A stretch of 48,708 bases of DNA from Deltaproteobacteria bacterium (GTDB lineage: Bacteria > Myxococcota > Myxococcia > Myxococcales > 40CM-4-68-19), in NCBI GenBank assembly GCA_005879805.1, contig VBKL01000105.1, positions 1 to 48,708 on the forward strand, written 5' to 3'. A model generated the notes under the pieces. It was not told the DNA's origin, made no database searches, and was given only the letters and a program-made list of their open reading frames with translations. A program made the position numbers and the translations under genes. Positions 34,810 to 43,953 of this stretch are shown here, in pieces (the stretch's first letter is position 1; each line of letters begins with the position of its first letter).

Positions 34810-35457
34810 ATGGTGACGGCCGTCATCTACGACCTCGACGGAACCCTGGTCGATTCCCGCGCCGATATCGCGGACTCGGTCAACGCCATGTTGTCGACGC
34901 TCGGACTTCCCGAGCGCGACGAGCGGGAGATCTGGAGCTTCATCGGAGAGGGAGCGGAGCGCCTCGTGCGCCGTTCGCTCGGCTCCTCCCACGACCATCT
35001 CTTCGCGGAAGCAATCAAGGAATGGCACGTCGAATATGCGCGCCGCCTGGTCGCGAAGACGCGGCCGTATCCGGGCATCGTGGAGTTGCTGGAAACTCCG
35101 CCCGCCGCACGCGGGGTGCTCACCAACAAGCCAGGTGCCTTCGCGCGCGACCTGCTGCGCGGACTCGGGCTCCTCGGGAAATTCCCCAGCGTGGTCGGAG
35201 GCGACGAGGCTCCCAAGAAGCCCGACCCGACTGGTCTGTTGCGGCTCTGCGCGGATCTAGGAGCGGATCCCGCGCATACCCTCTATGTAGGAGACAGCTC
35301 GATCGACATCGCCACCGGCTCAGCCGCCGGAGTTCCAGTGTGCGCTGTCGGATGGGGACTGGGAGACCCGGAAGAGCTGCGCAAGGCGGGGCCGGCGTAT
35401 CTGTGCTCGAGCCCCGCCGAGGTTGCGCGGCTGCTCGCGCGCCTTGCGGGCGTCTGA
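34810..35457 (+). CDS. HAD-superfamily phosphatase, phosphoglycolate-phosphatase-like
   Basis: A 215-residue HAD hydrolase with all four motifs: YDLDGTLVDS (nucleophile Asp), GVLTNKPG (Thr), KKPDP (Lys) and YVGDSSIDI (acidic pair). The helical cap between motifs I and II fits subfamily IA. Gph-type enzymes remove phosphate from 2-phosphoglycolate formed in DNA repair or metabolism, but relatives act on other small phosphates, so the symbol is withheld. The ATG at 34810 is used; a GTG follows at 34813. It is 118 bases before citrate synthase on the same strand, with a separate promoter likely. Confidence 0.86.
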   Translation: MVTAVIYDLDGTLVDSRADIADSVNAMLSTLGLPERDEREIWSFIGEGAERLVRRSLGSSHDHLFAEAIKEWHVEYARRLVAKTRPYPGIVELLETPPAARGVLTNKPGAFARDLLRGLGLLGKFPSVVGGDEAPKKPDPTGLLRLCADLGADPAHTLYVGDSSIDIATGSAAGVPVCAVGWGLGDPEELRKAGPAYLCSSPAEVARLLARLAGV

Positions 35458-35574
35458 TCGGGGGGACGGCTGCGACCGGTTCGGTGGCGAAACGACCGTC
35501 GAGGCGGCAGACTTGCGCCTGTAACAGCGGGCTTGACTCTTTCGTAGTCACGCGCGAAAGCGAGGGCCCCCGCA

Positions 35575-36879
35575 ATGCGAGGAGAGGCCGTGGCCGAGAA
35601 CGCACGCATCCACATCGGAGGACACGATCTCGAGTTCCCCGTGGTGGTGGGCACCGAGAACGAGCGCGGGATCGACATCACGAACCTGCGCGCGAAGACG
35701 GGAGTCGTGACGCTCGACCCGGCTTTCATGAACACCGCCTCGACCGTGAGCTCGGTCACCCATCTCGACGGCGAGAAAGGCATCCTCCGCTATCGCGGCA
35801 TCCCCATCGAGGAGCTGGGCGAGAAGAGCACCTTCGTGGAGACCGCGTACCTGCTCATCTACGGCAAGCTTCCGACCCGTCCCGAGCTGGACGGGTTCCA
35901 GCGCCTGCTCACCCGCCACTCGATGATCCATGAGGACATGCGCCGCTTCTTCGACGGGTACCCGATCACGGCGCACCCGATGGCCATCCTGAGCGCGATG
36001 GTCACCTCGCTCAGCTCCTTCTACCCGTACGCCCTGAACGCGAAGGACGACCAGTACCGCGACATCACCATCGCGCGCCTGATGGGAAAGCTGCCGACCA
36101 TCGCTGCCTTCTCTTACAAGAAGAACATCGGGCACCCGTTCATCTACCCGCGCAACGATCTCGATTACTGCGCGAACTTCCTGCACATGATGTTCGCCGT
36201 CCCGGCCGAGCCCTACAAGATGAACGAGGTGGCGGTGCGGGCGCTCAACCTGCTCCTCATCCTCCACGCCGATCACGAGCAGAACTGCTCGACCAGCACG
36301 GTGCGCATGGTGGGAAGCGCGCACACCAATCTCTTCGCTTCCATCAGCGCGGGCATCTGCGCGCTCTGGGGGCCGCTCCACGGCGGCGCCAACCAGGAAG
36401 TGGTCGAGATGCTCGAGGACATCGGTGAGCGCGGCCTCACCGCCAAGCAGTTCATCGACCAGGTGAAGGACAAGAAGGCCGGGCTGCGCCTGATGGGCTT
36501 CGGCCACCGGGTCTACAAGAACTTCGACCCGCGCGCGAAGATCATCAAGAAGGCTTGCGACGAGCTCTTGCAGAAGCTCGGCATCCACGATCCGATGCTC
36601 GATCTCGCCCTGGAGCTGGAGGAGACGGCGCTGCGCGATTCGTACTTCGTCGAGCGCAAGCTGTACCCAAATGTGGACTTCTATTCGGGCATCATCTATC
36701 GCGCCCTCGGTGTTCCTACGCAGATGTTCACGGTGCTCTTCGCCCTCGGCCGCCTTCCAGGCTGGATCGCGCACTGGAAGGAGATGATCGAGGATCCGAC
36801 CACCAAGATCGGGCGACCGCGGCAGATCTACATGGGGCCCACCCAGACTCATTACGTACCACTCGAGCAGCGCCAGTAG
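35575..36879 (+). CDS. gltA: Citrate synthase
   Basis: A 434-residue hexameric-type citrate synthase. Catalytic residues are visible: His in LHGGANQEVVEM, His in MGFGHRVYKNFDPR, and Asp in NVDFYSGIIYRALG. The N-terminus FPVVVGTENERGIDITNLR is typical of the Gram-negative enzyme. It condenses acetyl-CoA and oxaloacetate to start the TCA cycle. Two starts are possible: the ATG at 35575 (GAGGG eight bases upstream) or a GTG at 35590 (GGAG five bases upstream); the shorter product MAENARIHIGG is equally plausible. A TTGACT at 35533 could be a -35 box but no good -10 follows. Assignment certain. Confidence 0.96.
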   Translation: MRGEAVAENARIHIGGHDLEFPVVVGTENERGIDITNLRAKTGVVTLDPAFMNTASTVSSVTHLDGEKGILRYRGIPIEELGEKSTFVETAYLLIYGKLPTRPELDGFQRLLTRHSMIHEDMRRFFDGYPITAHPMAILSAMVTSLSSFYPYALNAKDDQYRDITIARLMGKLPTIAAFSYKKNIGHPFIYPRNDLDYCANFLHMMFAVPAEPYKMNEVAVRALNLLLILHADHEQNCSTSTVRMVGSAHTNLFASISAGICALWGPLHGGANQEVVEMLEDIGERGLTAKQFIDQVKDKKAGLRLMGFGHRVYKNFDPRAKIIKKACDELLQKLGIHDPMLDLALELEETALRDSYFVERKLYPNVDFYSGIIYRALGVPTQMFTVLFALGRLPGWIAHWKEMIEDPTTKIGRPRQIYMGPTQTHYVPLEQRQ

Positions 36880-36891
36880 CAGATCAGTAGC

Positions 36892-36920
36892 TTGTCACCC
36901 CCGTAAGGTTCGCCTGTAAA
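36892..36920 (+). promoter_or_regulatory. Candidate sigma-70-type promoter for the TPR gene
   Basis: TTGTCA (36892-36897; five of six match TTGACA), a 17-base spacer, then TGTAAA (36915-36920; four of six match TATAAT). Transcription would start near 36927, only a couple of bases before the ATG at 36929, implying an almost leaderless message. It is the most AT-rich patch of the citrate synthase/TPR gap. Confidence 0.45.
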
Positions 36921-36928
36921 AGAGCAGG

Positions 36929-38157
36929 ATGTTGCATCTTTGCGCGATCATCCTTGCCGCGGCTCCCATCACCGGTGCGATCCCCGTCACAGCCACCTCC
37001 GCGAAGGCGGTCCGCCTCTTCGAGGAAGGGCGCACCGCGGTGCTCGATCTCGACTCCGCGCGTGGCGCCAAGACGCTCCGCGAGGCGGTAGCCGCCGAGC
37101 CGGAATTCGCGCTCGCGCTGGCCTGGCTCGGCCGGGCGGTGCGCGGCACCGACGGCCTCGTCTTCGTGCAGCTCGCGAAGGACTTCTCCGGCAAGCTCCC
37201 GGAGCTCGAGCGCATGGAGATCGAGGCGCTCTACGCGGAGAAGAAGGGCGACGAGGACCGCGCCCGCAAGCTGAAGCGCGAGCTGACGATTCCCGCGCCT
37301 ACGACACGCTCGGCGAGATCTACATGCGAATCGACAGGCTCGACGATGCCGACGCCGCCTTCGAGCAGGCGACCAAGCTTTCACCGGACGCGTGGATGGC
37401 ATTCGTCGGCCGCGCCTACGTCCGCTTCTTCCGCGGCCACCAGGCGGCGGCGCGGGTGATGCTGGCGCGCGCCAAGGAGGCCGCGCAGCGCGCTCCGGCG
37501 CCGGCGCAGCGGATGGTCGACGTGACCATCGCCTGGACGCAGCTGGCGGTCGGGTCCAGCGATCAGGCCCTCCGCGCCGTCGACGATCTGGAGAAGACCG
37601 CCAAGGCCCATGGCGACGAGTCCGGGTACGCCTGGGCGGCCGTCGAGCGCGGCGAGATGCTCTTCGAGCTCGGCAAGCGCGACCAGGCCCGCGCCCAGAT
37701 CGTCGAAGCGCTCCAGCGCAGCGAGAAGCTGAATGGCGAGGACGCCAACGGGCTCCGCCGCGTCGCCTTCTGGGCCGCCCAGCGCAACGCCCTCGCTCTC
37801 GGGCGCAAGGACGAGGCGGCGAAGGCCGTGCAGGGCCTCGAGGCCCTTCCCCCGGCGCCGCCCGACGCGACCTCCATGCGGGAGATGCTGACCGCCGCAC
37901 GCGCCGCGCAGGCCATCGGCTCGGGCAACGGCGCCCAGGCCGTGTCGCTCCTCTCCAGCTGCTCGCGGACGAACTTCCGCTGCCAGCAGCAGATGATCGA
38001 GGCCCAGACCTTGCTCGGCAACCAGCGGGCCGCCGACGAGACGCGGGCCTGGATGGCCACCGCCAACGTGCGCGACGGACTCTCGCAGGGCGACGACCCC
38101 ATCTACCTCTACCTGCGCATGCGGTTCGGGGTTCCCCCGAAGGCCGGGACTCCGTAG
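36929..38157 (+). CDS. Exported TPR-repeat protein (apparent frameshift)
   Basis: A signal-like N-terminus (MLHLCAIILAAAPITGAIPVT) precedes tetratricopeptide-like helices: AVRLFEEGRTAVLDLDSA, then YDTLGEIYMRIDRLDDADAA and FEQATKLSPDAWMAFVGRAY. The frame breaks near 37280-37292: it leaves after KRELT and resumes as DDSRAYDTLGEIYMRI, consistent with one missing base. Repaired length is about 409 residues, ending FGVPPKAGTP. TPR proteins act as scaffolds. It sits beside TRAP-transporter genes, among them another helical-repeat protein (TatT), so it may work with that system, but that is only an inference from position. Confidence 0.7.
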
Positions 38158-38163
38158 CCCTTT

Positions 38164-40098
38164 CTACGGCGGCCGCAGCCAGTCGACGACGCCGGTGGTG
38201 ATCGCCGGTACGTAGGTGATGAGCAATACGCCGATCGACATGATGATGAGGAACGGCAGCGCTTTTCGATAGAGCAGAGGTAGCGGTTTGTTGAATCGGC
38301 TCGCCGAGAGGAAGAGGTTGAGGCCCATCGGCGGGAAGAGGAAGCCGAGCTCGAGGTTGGCGAGGAAGACGACGCCGAGATGGATGGGCTCGACGCCGAA
38401 GGCGACGCCGAGCGGTGCGACCAGGGGCGCGAGCACCACGATCGCCGAATAGATCTCGAGCACGCTCCCCAGCACGAGCAACAGCACGTTGAGCGCGAGC
38501 AGGAACTCCCACTGCGTGTGGATGTGCGCCTGCACCCAGGTGAGCAGCCGCGGCGGGACCTCCGCGTCCACGAGGTAGTTGGTGAATCCCAGCGCCGCGC
38601 CGAGCAGGATGACGACGCTGCCCACCAGGGTCGAGGCGTGGACGAGCACGCGGGGCAGATCGCGCGTCGGATGCACGTCGCGATAGACGAGCAACTCGAC
38701 GATGATGGCGTAGGCCGCTCCGAGGGCCGCGGATTCCACGATGGTCGCGAAGCCCGTCTTGAGCGCCGCGATGATGAGGATGGGCAAGCCGAGATCCCAC
38801 TTGGCGCCCCACAGCGATCGCAACGCCTCGCGCACCTCGAAGCCCTGGCGGGGGGCGCGGCAGCGGATGCCCACGAAGACGCCGTACGCGCCGACGAGGA
38901 GGATCATCAGCACGCCTGGCACGAAGCCGCCCAGGTACAGGTCCTCGAGCGCGATGCCCGCGACGACGCTGTAGAGGAGCACCGGCAGCGAGGGCGGGAA
39001 GAGCAGGCCGAGGCTTCCCGAGGCGGTGATGAGCCCCAGCGAAAACCCCTCCGGGTACTCCTCCTGGAGGAGGGCCGGGAACATGATCCCGCCGAGCGCC
39101 AGGATGGTGACGCCGCTCGCGCCGGTGAAGGTGGTGAAGAGCGCGCAGGTGCAGACCGCGACCACCGCCAGGCCGCCGGGCATCCAGCCGAAGATGCCGC
39201 GTGCGGCGCGCAAGAGGCGCTGGGAGGCTCCGCCTTCGGCGAGGACGTACCCCGCGACGGTGAGGAGCGGGATGGCGGGAAGCGTGGAGGAGGTGACGAG
39301 CGCGAAGGTCTGCGTCGGTACGGCGGCGACCGGCGTCCCCGCGATGAAGAAGAGCAAGATAGCGAAGCCAGCCATGATGATGAAGACGGGGGCGCCGAGG
39401 AGGAATGCGCCGAGGAGGGCCATTGCGCCGGGCCACGCCAGGAGCCCTGTATGACCGTGCACCATCGCTGGGCCTTCGGGTGCCGGCAAGAAGCCGTGGC
39501 CGCGCACCGCGAGGACCCTTGAAATGAGGAAGGGCAGGGCGGCGACGACGACGGCCCCGGCGGCAATGCGCCATCCGCGCGTCGGCGCCATGCGCGCGGA
39601 ACGGAACGCCATCACGGCGAAACCGACCGGCATGACGATCTCGAACCACCACTCCGGAACGCCGCCCGCCAGCTTGTCGGCGCGCGCGCGATCGAAGAGC
39701 ACCAGATCCAGCGATGCGTAGGCGAGCACCACGACGACGAGCGCCGAGAGCACGTGGACGTACCCGCGCGCTCCCTTCTGCCAGCGGGCCGGAAGCAGCT
39801 CCACGGTGCTGAGCGCCAGGTGCCGCTCGGTGGCGGTGGCGAGCATCGCGCCGATGAATCCCACCCAGAGGGTCAGGTGCTGGGTATACGGCATCGCGTC
39901 GGGCACGCCGATCCCGGCCAACCGGCGCAAGGACGCCTCCAGCGTGGGCAGCAGGATCATCGCCAGCACGATGACGACGAGCAGCCCCTTCTCGATCGCG
40001 GTGCCGCCTGGCCGCTCGCCCTGCTTCGCATGCGCCGCAGGGGAAAGCGGCTCCGTCGACACCGGCGTCGGCAGGCGGGTTGCGTTCGCGGTTGACAT
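38164..40098 (-). CDS. TRAP transporter fused DctQM membrane subunit
   Basis: A 644-residue fusion. The first part (about residues 30-180) has the four helices of a small DctQ subunit (GLLVVIVLAMILLPTLEASL, and TLWVGFIGAMLATATERHLA). The larger second part is a DctM-type transporter with MPGGLAVVAVCTCALFTTFT, TGASGVTILALGG and the LFPPSLPVLLYS motif. It imports a substrate, usually an organic acid, driven by a sodium gradient. The ATG at 40098 (MSTANATRLPT) is chosen over an upstream ATG. It is transcribed away from the tatT-dctP pair, so the three parts of the transporter are divergent. Confidence 0.92.
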   Translation of the reverse strand: MSTANATRLPTPVSTEPLSPAAHAKQGERPGGTAIEKGLLVVIVLAMILLPTLEASLRRLAGIGVPDAMPYTQHLTLWVGFIGAMLATATERHLALSTVELLPARWQKGARGYVHVLSALVVVVLAYASLDLVLFDRARADKLAGGVPEWWFEIVMPVGFAVMAFRSARMAPTRGWRIAAGAVVVAALPFLISRVLAVRGHGFLPAPEGPAMVHGHTGLLAWPGAMALLGAFLLGAPVFIIMAGFAILLFFIAGTPVAAVPTQTFALVTSSTLPAIPLLTVAGYVLAEGGASQRLLRAARGIFGWMPGGLAVVAVCTCALFTTFTGASGVTILALGGIMFPALLQEEYPEGFSLGLITASGSLGLLFPPSLPVLLYSVVAGIALEDLYLGGFVPGVLMILLVGAYGVFVGIRCRAPRQGFEVREALRSLWGAKWDLGLPILIIAALKTGFATIVESAALGAAYAIIVELLVYRDVHPTRDLPRVLVHASTLVGSVVILLGAALGFTNYLVDAEVPPRLLTWVQAHIHTQWEFLLALNVLLLVLGSVLEIYSAIVVLAPLVAPLGVAFGVEPIHLGVVFLANLELGFLFPPMGLNLFLSASRFNKPLPLLYRKALPFLIIMSIGVLLITYVPAITTGVVDWLRPP

Positions 40099-41039
40099 CG
40101 CGGCGCCGCTCCATATCACTTGCCGCCACCTTGCGCCCCGCGCTCGCGATCCTGGCCGTGCTCGCCGCCTGCTCGCCGCGGTCGTACGCGCTGCGCAACG
40201 TGGCGGACGCTCTCGCCTCCTCGGACCAGGGCGGGGCCTTCGCGCGCGACGACGACCCCGAGCTGGTGGGCGAGGCGGTACCGTTTGGCCTCAAAACGAT
40301 GGAGCAGCTCGCCGACTCGCTCCCCGACCATGTCGGCCTGCGCTTGGGGATGGCCCGTGGGTTCACGCAGTATGCCTACGGCTGGGTCCAGCTTCCCGCC
40401 GACGCGCTGGCCGAGAAGGACCTCGCGCGCGCCAAGGAGGAGCAGGGTCGCGCCGCGCGCCTCTATCTACGCGCCCGCGGGTATGGCCTGGACGGACTCA
40501 AGATGAGCCGCGGCATCAAGATCGACGAGCTGCGCGGCCCTGAGCAGGGGCGCACCGCGGCGCTCGCGCGCCTGACCAAGGAGGACGTCCCGCTCCTCTA
40601 CTGGACGCTCGCCTCGTGGGGCGCGGCTATCTCGGTCCGCAAGCAGGACCTGGACCTGGTCGGCGACGTACCGGCGGTGGCGGCGATGCTCGACCGCGCC
40701 CTCGCGCTGAACGAGCCGTACGGGGAGGGCGCGCTCCACGAGTTTGCCCTGCAGATCGATCCCGCCCGGCCCGAGGGGACCACGGCCGAGAAGCAGCGGG
40801 CGCATTTCGAGCGTGCCCGCGAGCTGCAGAAGGGGAAGAAGATCTCCGCCCTCGTCGCTTTCGCGGAGGCGGTGGCGGGGCCGGGGCAGGACAAAAAGCT
40901 CTTCGAGTCGCTCCTCAAGGAAGCGTTGGACTTCGACGTCGACGCGCCCGCGGCCCGCGACTACCGGCTCGCCAATGTGCTCGCTCGCCGCCGCGCCGGG
41001 TTCCTCCTGGCGCACGAGAGCGACATCCTTTCCGACTGA
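40080..41039 (+). CDS. TRAP transporter TatT-type lipoprotein (T component)
   Basis: A 319-residue protein with a signal ending in a lipobox (AILAVLAAC) and a helical-repeat body (LADSLPDHVGLRLGMARGF; LYLRARGYGLDGLKMSRGI) matching the TatT family. TatT forms a trimer of TPR-like subunits that binds the periplasmic DctP protein in TRAP-T systems. The start is uncertain: the TTG at 40080 overlaps the divergent DctQM gene by 19 bases, and a TTG at 40131 would give a shorter signal. The gene is 11 bases upstream of dctP and is probably co-expressed with it. Confidence 0.83.
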   Translation: MRSRLTSRRRSISLAATLRPALAILAVLAACSPRSYALRNVADALASSDQGGAFARDDDPELVGEAVPFGLKTMEQLADSLPDHVGLRLGMARGFTQYAYGWVQLPADALAEKDLARAKEEQGRAARLYLRARGYGLDGLKMSRGIKIDELRGPEQGRTAALARLTKEDVPLLYWTLASWGAAISVRKQDLDLVGDVPAVAAMLDRALALNEPYGEGALHEFALQIDPARPEGTTAEKQRAHFERARELQKGKKISALVAFAEAVAGPGQDKKLFESLLKEALDFDVDAPAARDYRLANVLARRRAGFLLAHESDILSD

Positions 41040-41050
41040 TCGGGGACCTC

Positions 41051-42049
41051 ATGAAAAGCCGTCTCGCAGCCGTCGCGATCCTCTGTCTGCCGCTCGCCTG
41101 GGGGGCGGGCGCCGCGCCCCTCCGCATCAAGCTGGGCACGCTGGCTCCGCAAGGATCGACCTGGCACCAGCTCCTCCAGGAGATGGCGCAGAAGTTCGCG
41201 CAGGAATCGGGCGGACAGGTCGAGCTGAAGATCTACGCCGGCGGCACGCAGGGCAACGAAGGCGAGATGATCCGCAAGATGGCCATCGGGCAGCTCCAGG
41301 CCGCCTCCATCACCGCCATCGGAATCCACGAGATCACGCCCGAGCCGCAAGTGGAAGACGTCCCGTTCCTCATCGACTCGTACGAGGAGTACGACTACGT
41401 CCACGAGAAGATCCGCCCCAAGCTCGACGCGGCGATCGAGAAGAAGGGATACGTCGTCCTGCAGTGGAGCGAGGTCGGGTTCGTGTACTTCTTCTCGACC
41501 AAGCCGTACCAGACGCCCGCCGACTTCGCGCAAGGAAAGGTCTTCACCTGGAACGGCGATCCCGACGCGGAGGCGGCCTGGAAGAAGGCGGGCTTCCATC
41601 CCGTGGTGCTCAGCTCGACCGATCTCATCCCGGCGATCTCCTCTGGGATGGTGAACATCGTCGCCCAGCCGCCGCTCTACGCCTTCACCACCCACATCTT
41701 CGAGAAGGCGGAGAACATGCTGAACATGCACTGGGGCTTCTTGACCGGCGCCACGGTGGTGAAGCGGGACGCATGGCAGAAGATCCCCGAGCCGATCCGC
41801 AAGAAGCTGCTCGAGATCGGCGAGGACTACGGCGAGCGGACCCGCAAGGACGTCCGCAAGCAGAACGAGGAGGCGATTGCGCAGATGAAGAAGCGCGGGC
41901 TCAACGTCCTCGATCCGGCCGACATCGCGGACTGGCACCAGGTGGCCGACCAGGCGAACACGGTGGTGCGCGGCAAGGTGGTCCCGGCTGCGATCTTCGA
42001 CGAGGTAGTGAAGCTGCGCGACGAGTACCGGGCGCAGCACAAACGGTGA
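41051..42049 (+). CDS. dctP: TRAP transporter substrate-binding protein DctP
   Basis: A 332-residue periplasmic binding protein with a signal peptide (MKSRLAAVAILCLPLAWGAGA) and the DctP fold: IKLGTLAPQGSTWHQLLQEM, ELKIYAGGTQGNEGEMIRKM, and a ligand-site stretch GKVFTWNGDPDAEAAWKKAG (TRAP binders usually hold the carboxylate through an Arg; here R is not evident in this motif). Several Lys-rich helices follow. The ATG at 41051 lies 11 bases after tatT. It delivers the ligand, most likely a carboxylate, to the divergent DctQM subunit. The specific ligand is unknown. Confidence 0.93.
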   Translation: MKSRLAAVAILCLPLAWGAGAAPLRIKLGTLAPQGSTWHQLLQEMAQKFAQESGGQVELKIYAGGTQGNEGEMIRKMAIGQLQAASITAIGIHEITPEPQVEDVPFLIDSYEEYDYVHEKIRPKLDAAIEKKGYVVLQWSEVGFVYFFSTKPYQTPADFAQGKVFTWNGDPDAEAAWKKAGFHPVVLSSTDLIPAISSGMVNIVAQPPLYAFTTHIFEKAENMLNMHWGFLTGATVVKRDAWQKIPEPIRKKLLEIGEDYGERTRKDVRKQNEEAIAQMKKRGLNVLDPADIADWHQVADQANTVVRGKVVPAAIFDEVVKLRDEYRAQHKR

Positions 42050-42050
42050 T

Positions 42051-43085
42051 TCACCAGCGAGCGGAGTGCTCTTCCGTAACGCCCGGGAGCCCTTCGACTT
42101 CGATGCGCTCCCCGGAAGCCGCGGTGAGGTGCCCGCGGAAGGTCCCGAACGGCTGCACGTAGCGGCTCGCGACCAGCTTGAGATCGATGTTCTGCGCCCT
42201 GCGGCCTTCCGGGGTGAAGACCAGATCCAGCCCGCCGTCGGCGCTGCGGATGTGCCAGGGCGCGTCGCGATCGGAGAAATCCCCTTCGAAATGGACCGGC
42301 CCGGCGCCGCAGGGCGGGCCGTCCACCCAGACGGCGCTCTCCGGTGACCCCGGCAAGAACCCCTCGGAGAGGTTGAATGCGACGGTGCGGCCCATGGCCT
42401 TGCCGCTCCCGAAGGCCCACCGCCATCTGGTTTCCCGCGCCGGGAAGCCGTGGGTGAAATCCATTCCTGCGAGATCGCCCTGCACCGCGAAACGAGCGTT
42501 CCCTGCGCGGATCTCGCCCTCGGCCGGAACGGCGGTGAGCTTCTGCGTGAAGTTGAAACGGCCGGTATCGATGCGCGAGCAGACGGAAAGCGGCGGCGGT
42601 GCCTTGCGGGCATCGAGAACGACGTCGACGGCGGCGGACATCCAGCGCGCCTCGACCAGGATGCGGCCGCCGCTGCGCTCGATACGGGCCTTGATGCGGG
42701 GACCCGCGAGGCGCGCGCTCAGGCCGTCGCCCGGAACGTCAGAAACCCTTGCGCAGAGAGGAGGGAGGACCGGGCTCGAGTCGAAGAGCAGCTTACCCGA
42801 GCCGCGATCGAGAACGGCACAGAACCCGCTCGAGAGGTATCCGGCATCCACCAGCGCCATCGCCAGCATCACCTCGCGGGTGGGCACGAGCACATAGACC
42901 CAGCGCTTCTCCACCAGCCGCCGGGCCACCGTCCCGCGGGGATACTCCTCGTTCAGGCCGTCGAAGCGCGCGTCCGGGACGCTGCCCGCCCAGGCGCCGA
43001 AGACCGGCGAGCCCAGCTCGACAATGCGCTCCGGTGCGCGAGGCAAAGGAAGAGGGGCGGCAGGCGCTTCTGCGGATTCGGCCAC
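42051..43085 (-). CDS. DUF2804 family protein
   Basis: A 344-residue beta-rich protein. Family features include FNFTQKLTAVPAEGEIR, RWRWAFGSGKAMGRTVAFNL, ESAVWVDGPPCGAGPVHFEG, DAPWHIRSADGGLDLVFTPE and a C-terminal VASRYVQPFGTFRGHL. It begins at a GTG at 43085 (MAESAEAPAAPLPLPR), because the upstream frame is antisense to surE. No signal peptide or membrane helix. It is convergent with dctP (one base between stops) and divergent from surE. DUF2804 has no known biochemical function. Confidence 0.8.
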   Translation of the reverse strand: MAESAEAPAAPLPLPRAPERIVELGSPVFGAWAGSVPDARFDGLNEEYPRGTVARRLVEKRWVYVLVPTREVMLAMALVDAGYLSSGFCAVLDRGSGKLLFDSSPVLPPLCARVSDVPGDGLSARLAGPRIKARIERSGGRILVEARWMSAAVDVVLDARKAPPPLSVCSRIDTGRFNFTQKLTAVPAEGEIRAGNARFAVQGDLAGMDFTHGFPARETRWRWAFGSGKAMGRTVAFNLSEGFLPGSPESAVWVDGPPCGAGPVHFEGDFSDRDAPWHIRSADGGLDLVFTPEGRRAQNIDLKLVASRYVQPFGTFRGHLTAASGERIEVEGLPGVTEEHSARW

Positions 43086-43182
43086 GGCGCCAATCTGGGG
43101 TCTTCCCCGGGACGGCCGCAACGGGCCCTCCGGACCCGATGTCCGGTTGCGATGGCGGCGTTGTGCGGGTACAGCGCAGGGC

Positions 43183-43953
43183 GTGCGGATCCTGGTGAGC
43201 AACGACGACGGCGTGGAGGCGCCTGGACTACGGGCGCTGGCAGAGGCGCTGGCGCCGCTCGGCGAGGTGACCGTCTGCGCTCCCGATCGCGAGCAGAGCG
43301 CGTCCAGCCACAGCATCTCGCTGCATCGGCCCCTGCGCATCGAGGAGCTTCCACCCTGGGGAACCATCCGAAGATACGCCGTCGACGGCACGCCCACAGA
43401 CGCTGTCTACGTGGGCGTGAATCACCTGCTCCGCGACCGCCGGCCCGAGGTGGTCGCGAGCGGGGTCAACCGCGGTCCGAATCTCGCGATGGACGTCCTC
43501 TACTCGGGCACCGTGGCGGCAGCGATGGAAGGCGCGGCCATGGGGCTCCCGTCGTTCGCGGTGAGCCTCGTCGCACGAGGCAAGCCGGACTTCGGACCGG
43601 CGGCTGCCTTCGCGGCGAAGCTCGCGGCCGAGCTGGGCAAGCGCCGCCCCGCGCCGGGAACGCTCCTCAACGTCAACGTCCCGCCGGGAAAGCCGACCGG
43701 AGCAGCCATCACCCGGCTCGGACGTCGCACCTACTCTGCCGCCGTGGTCGAGAAATTGGACCCCCGCGGACGCGCGTACTACTGGATCGGCGGTGACGAG
43801 CAAGCCCACGAGAACGTGCCGGGGAGCGATTGCGACGCGGTCTTCGATCGCGGCCTCATCTCCGTCACGCCGCTCCACCTCGACCTCACCCAGCACGCCT
43901 TGCTCGAGGAGCTGAGAGGGTGGGAGCTACCCGGGCTCTTGCCTTCGCAGTGA
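43183..43953 (+). CDS. surE: 5'/3'-nucleotidase SurE
   Basis: A 256-residue SurE phosphatase. The N-terminus is MRILVSNDDGVEAPGLRAL with the metal-binding DD. SVNRGPNLAMDVLYSGTV-type sequence (GVNRGPNLAMDVLYSGTVAA) supplies the other ligands, and DREQSASSHSISLHRPLR is characteristic. It removes phosphate from nucleoside 5'- and 3'-monophosphates in stationary phase or stress. The GTG at 43183 gives the standard start. The end overlaps the LysM/M23 gene by 34 bases. The surE-nlpD-like pairing recalls the surE-pcm-nlpD order of E. coli. Confidence 0.95.
   Translation: MRILVSNDDGVEAPGLRALAEALAPLGEVTVCAPDREQSASSHSISLHRPLRIEELPPWGTIRRYAVDGTPTDAVYVGVNHLLRDRRPEVVASGVNRGPNLAMDVLYSGTVAAAMEGAAMGLPSFAVSLVARGKPDFGPAAAFAAKLAAELGKRRPAPGTLLNVNVPPGKPTGAAITRLGRRTYSAAVVEKLDPRGRAYYWIGGDEQAHENVPGSDCDAVFDRGLISVTPLHLDLTQHALLEELRGWELPGLLPSQ

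Noticed and set aside
35533-35561. A sigma-70 promoter for citrate synthase at TTGACT (35533)
   Set aside because: No acceptable -10 element lies 16-18 bases downstream.
38380-39522. A 380-codon plus-strand frame opposite the DctQM gene
   Set aside because: Charged, low-complexity shadow of the transmembrane segments on the other strand.
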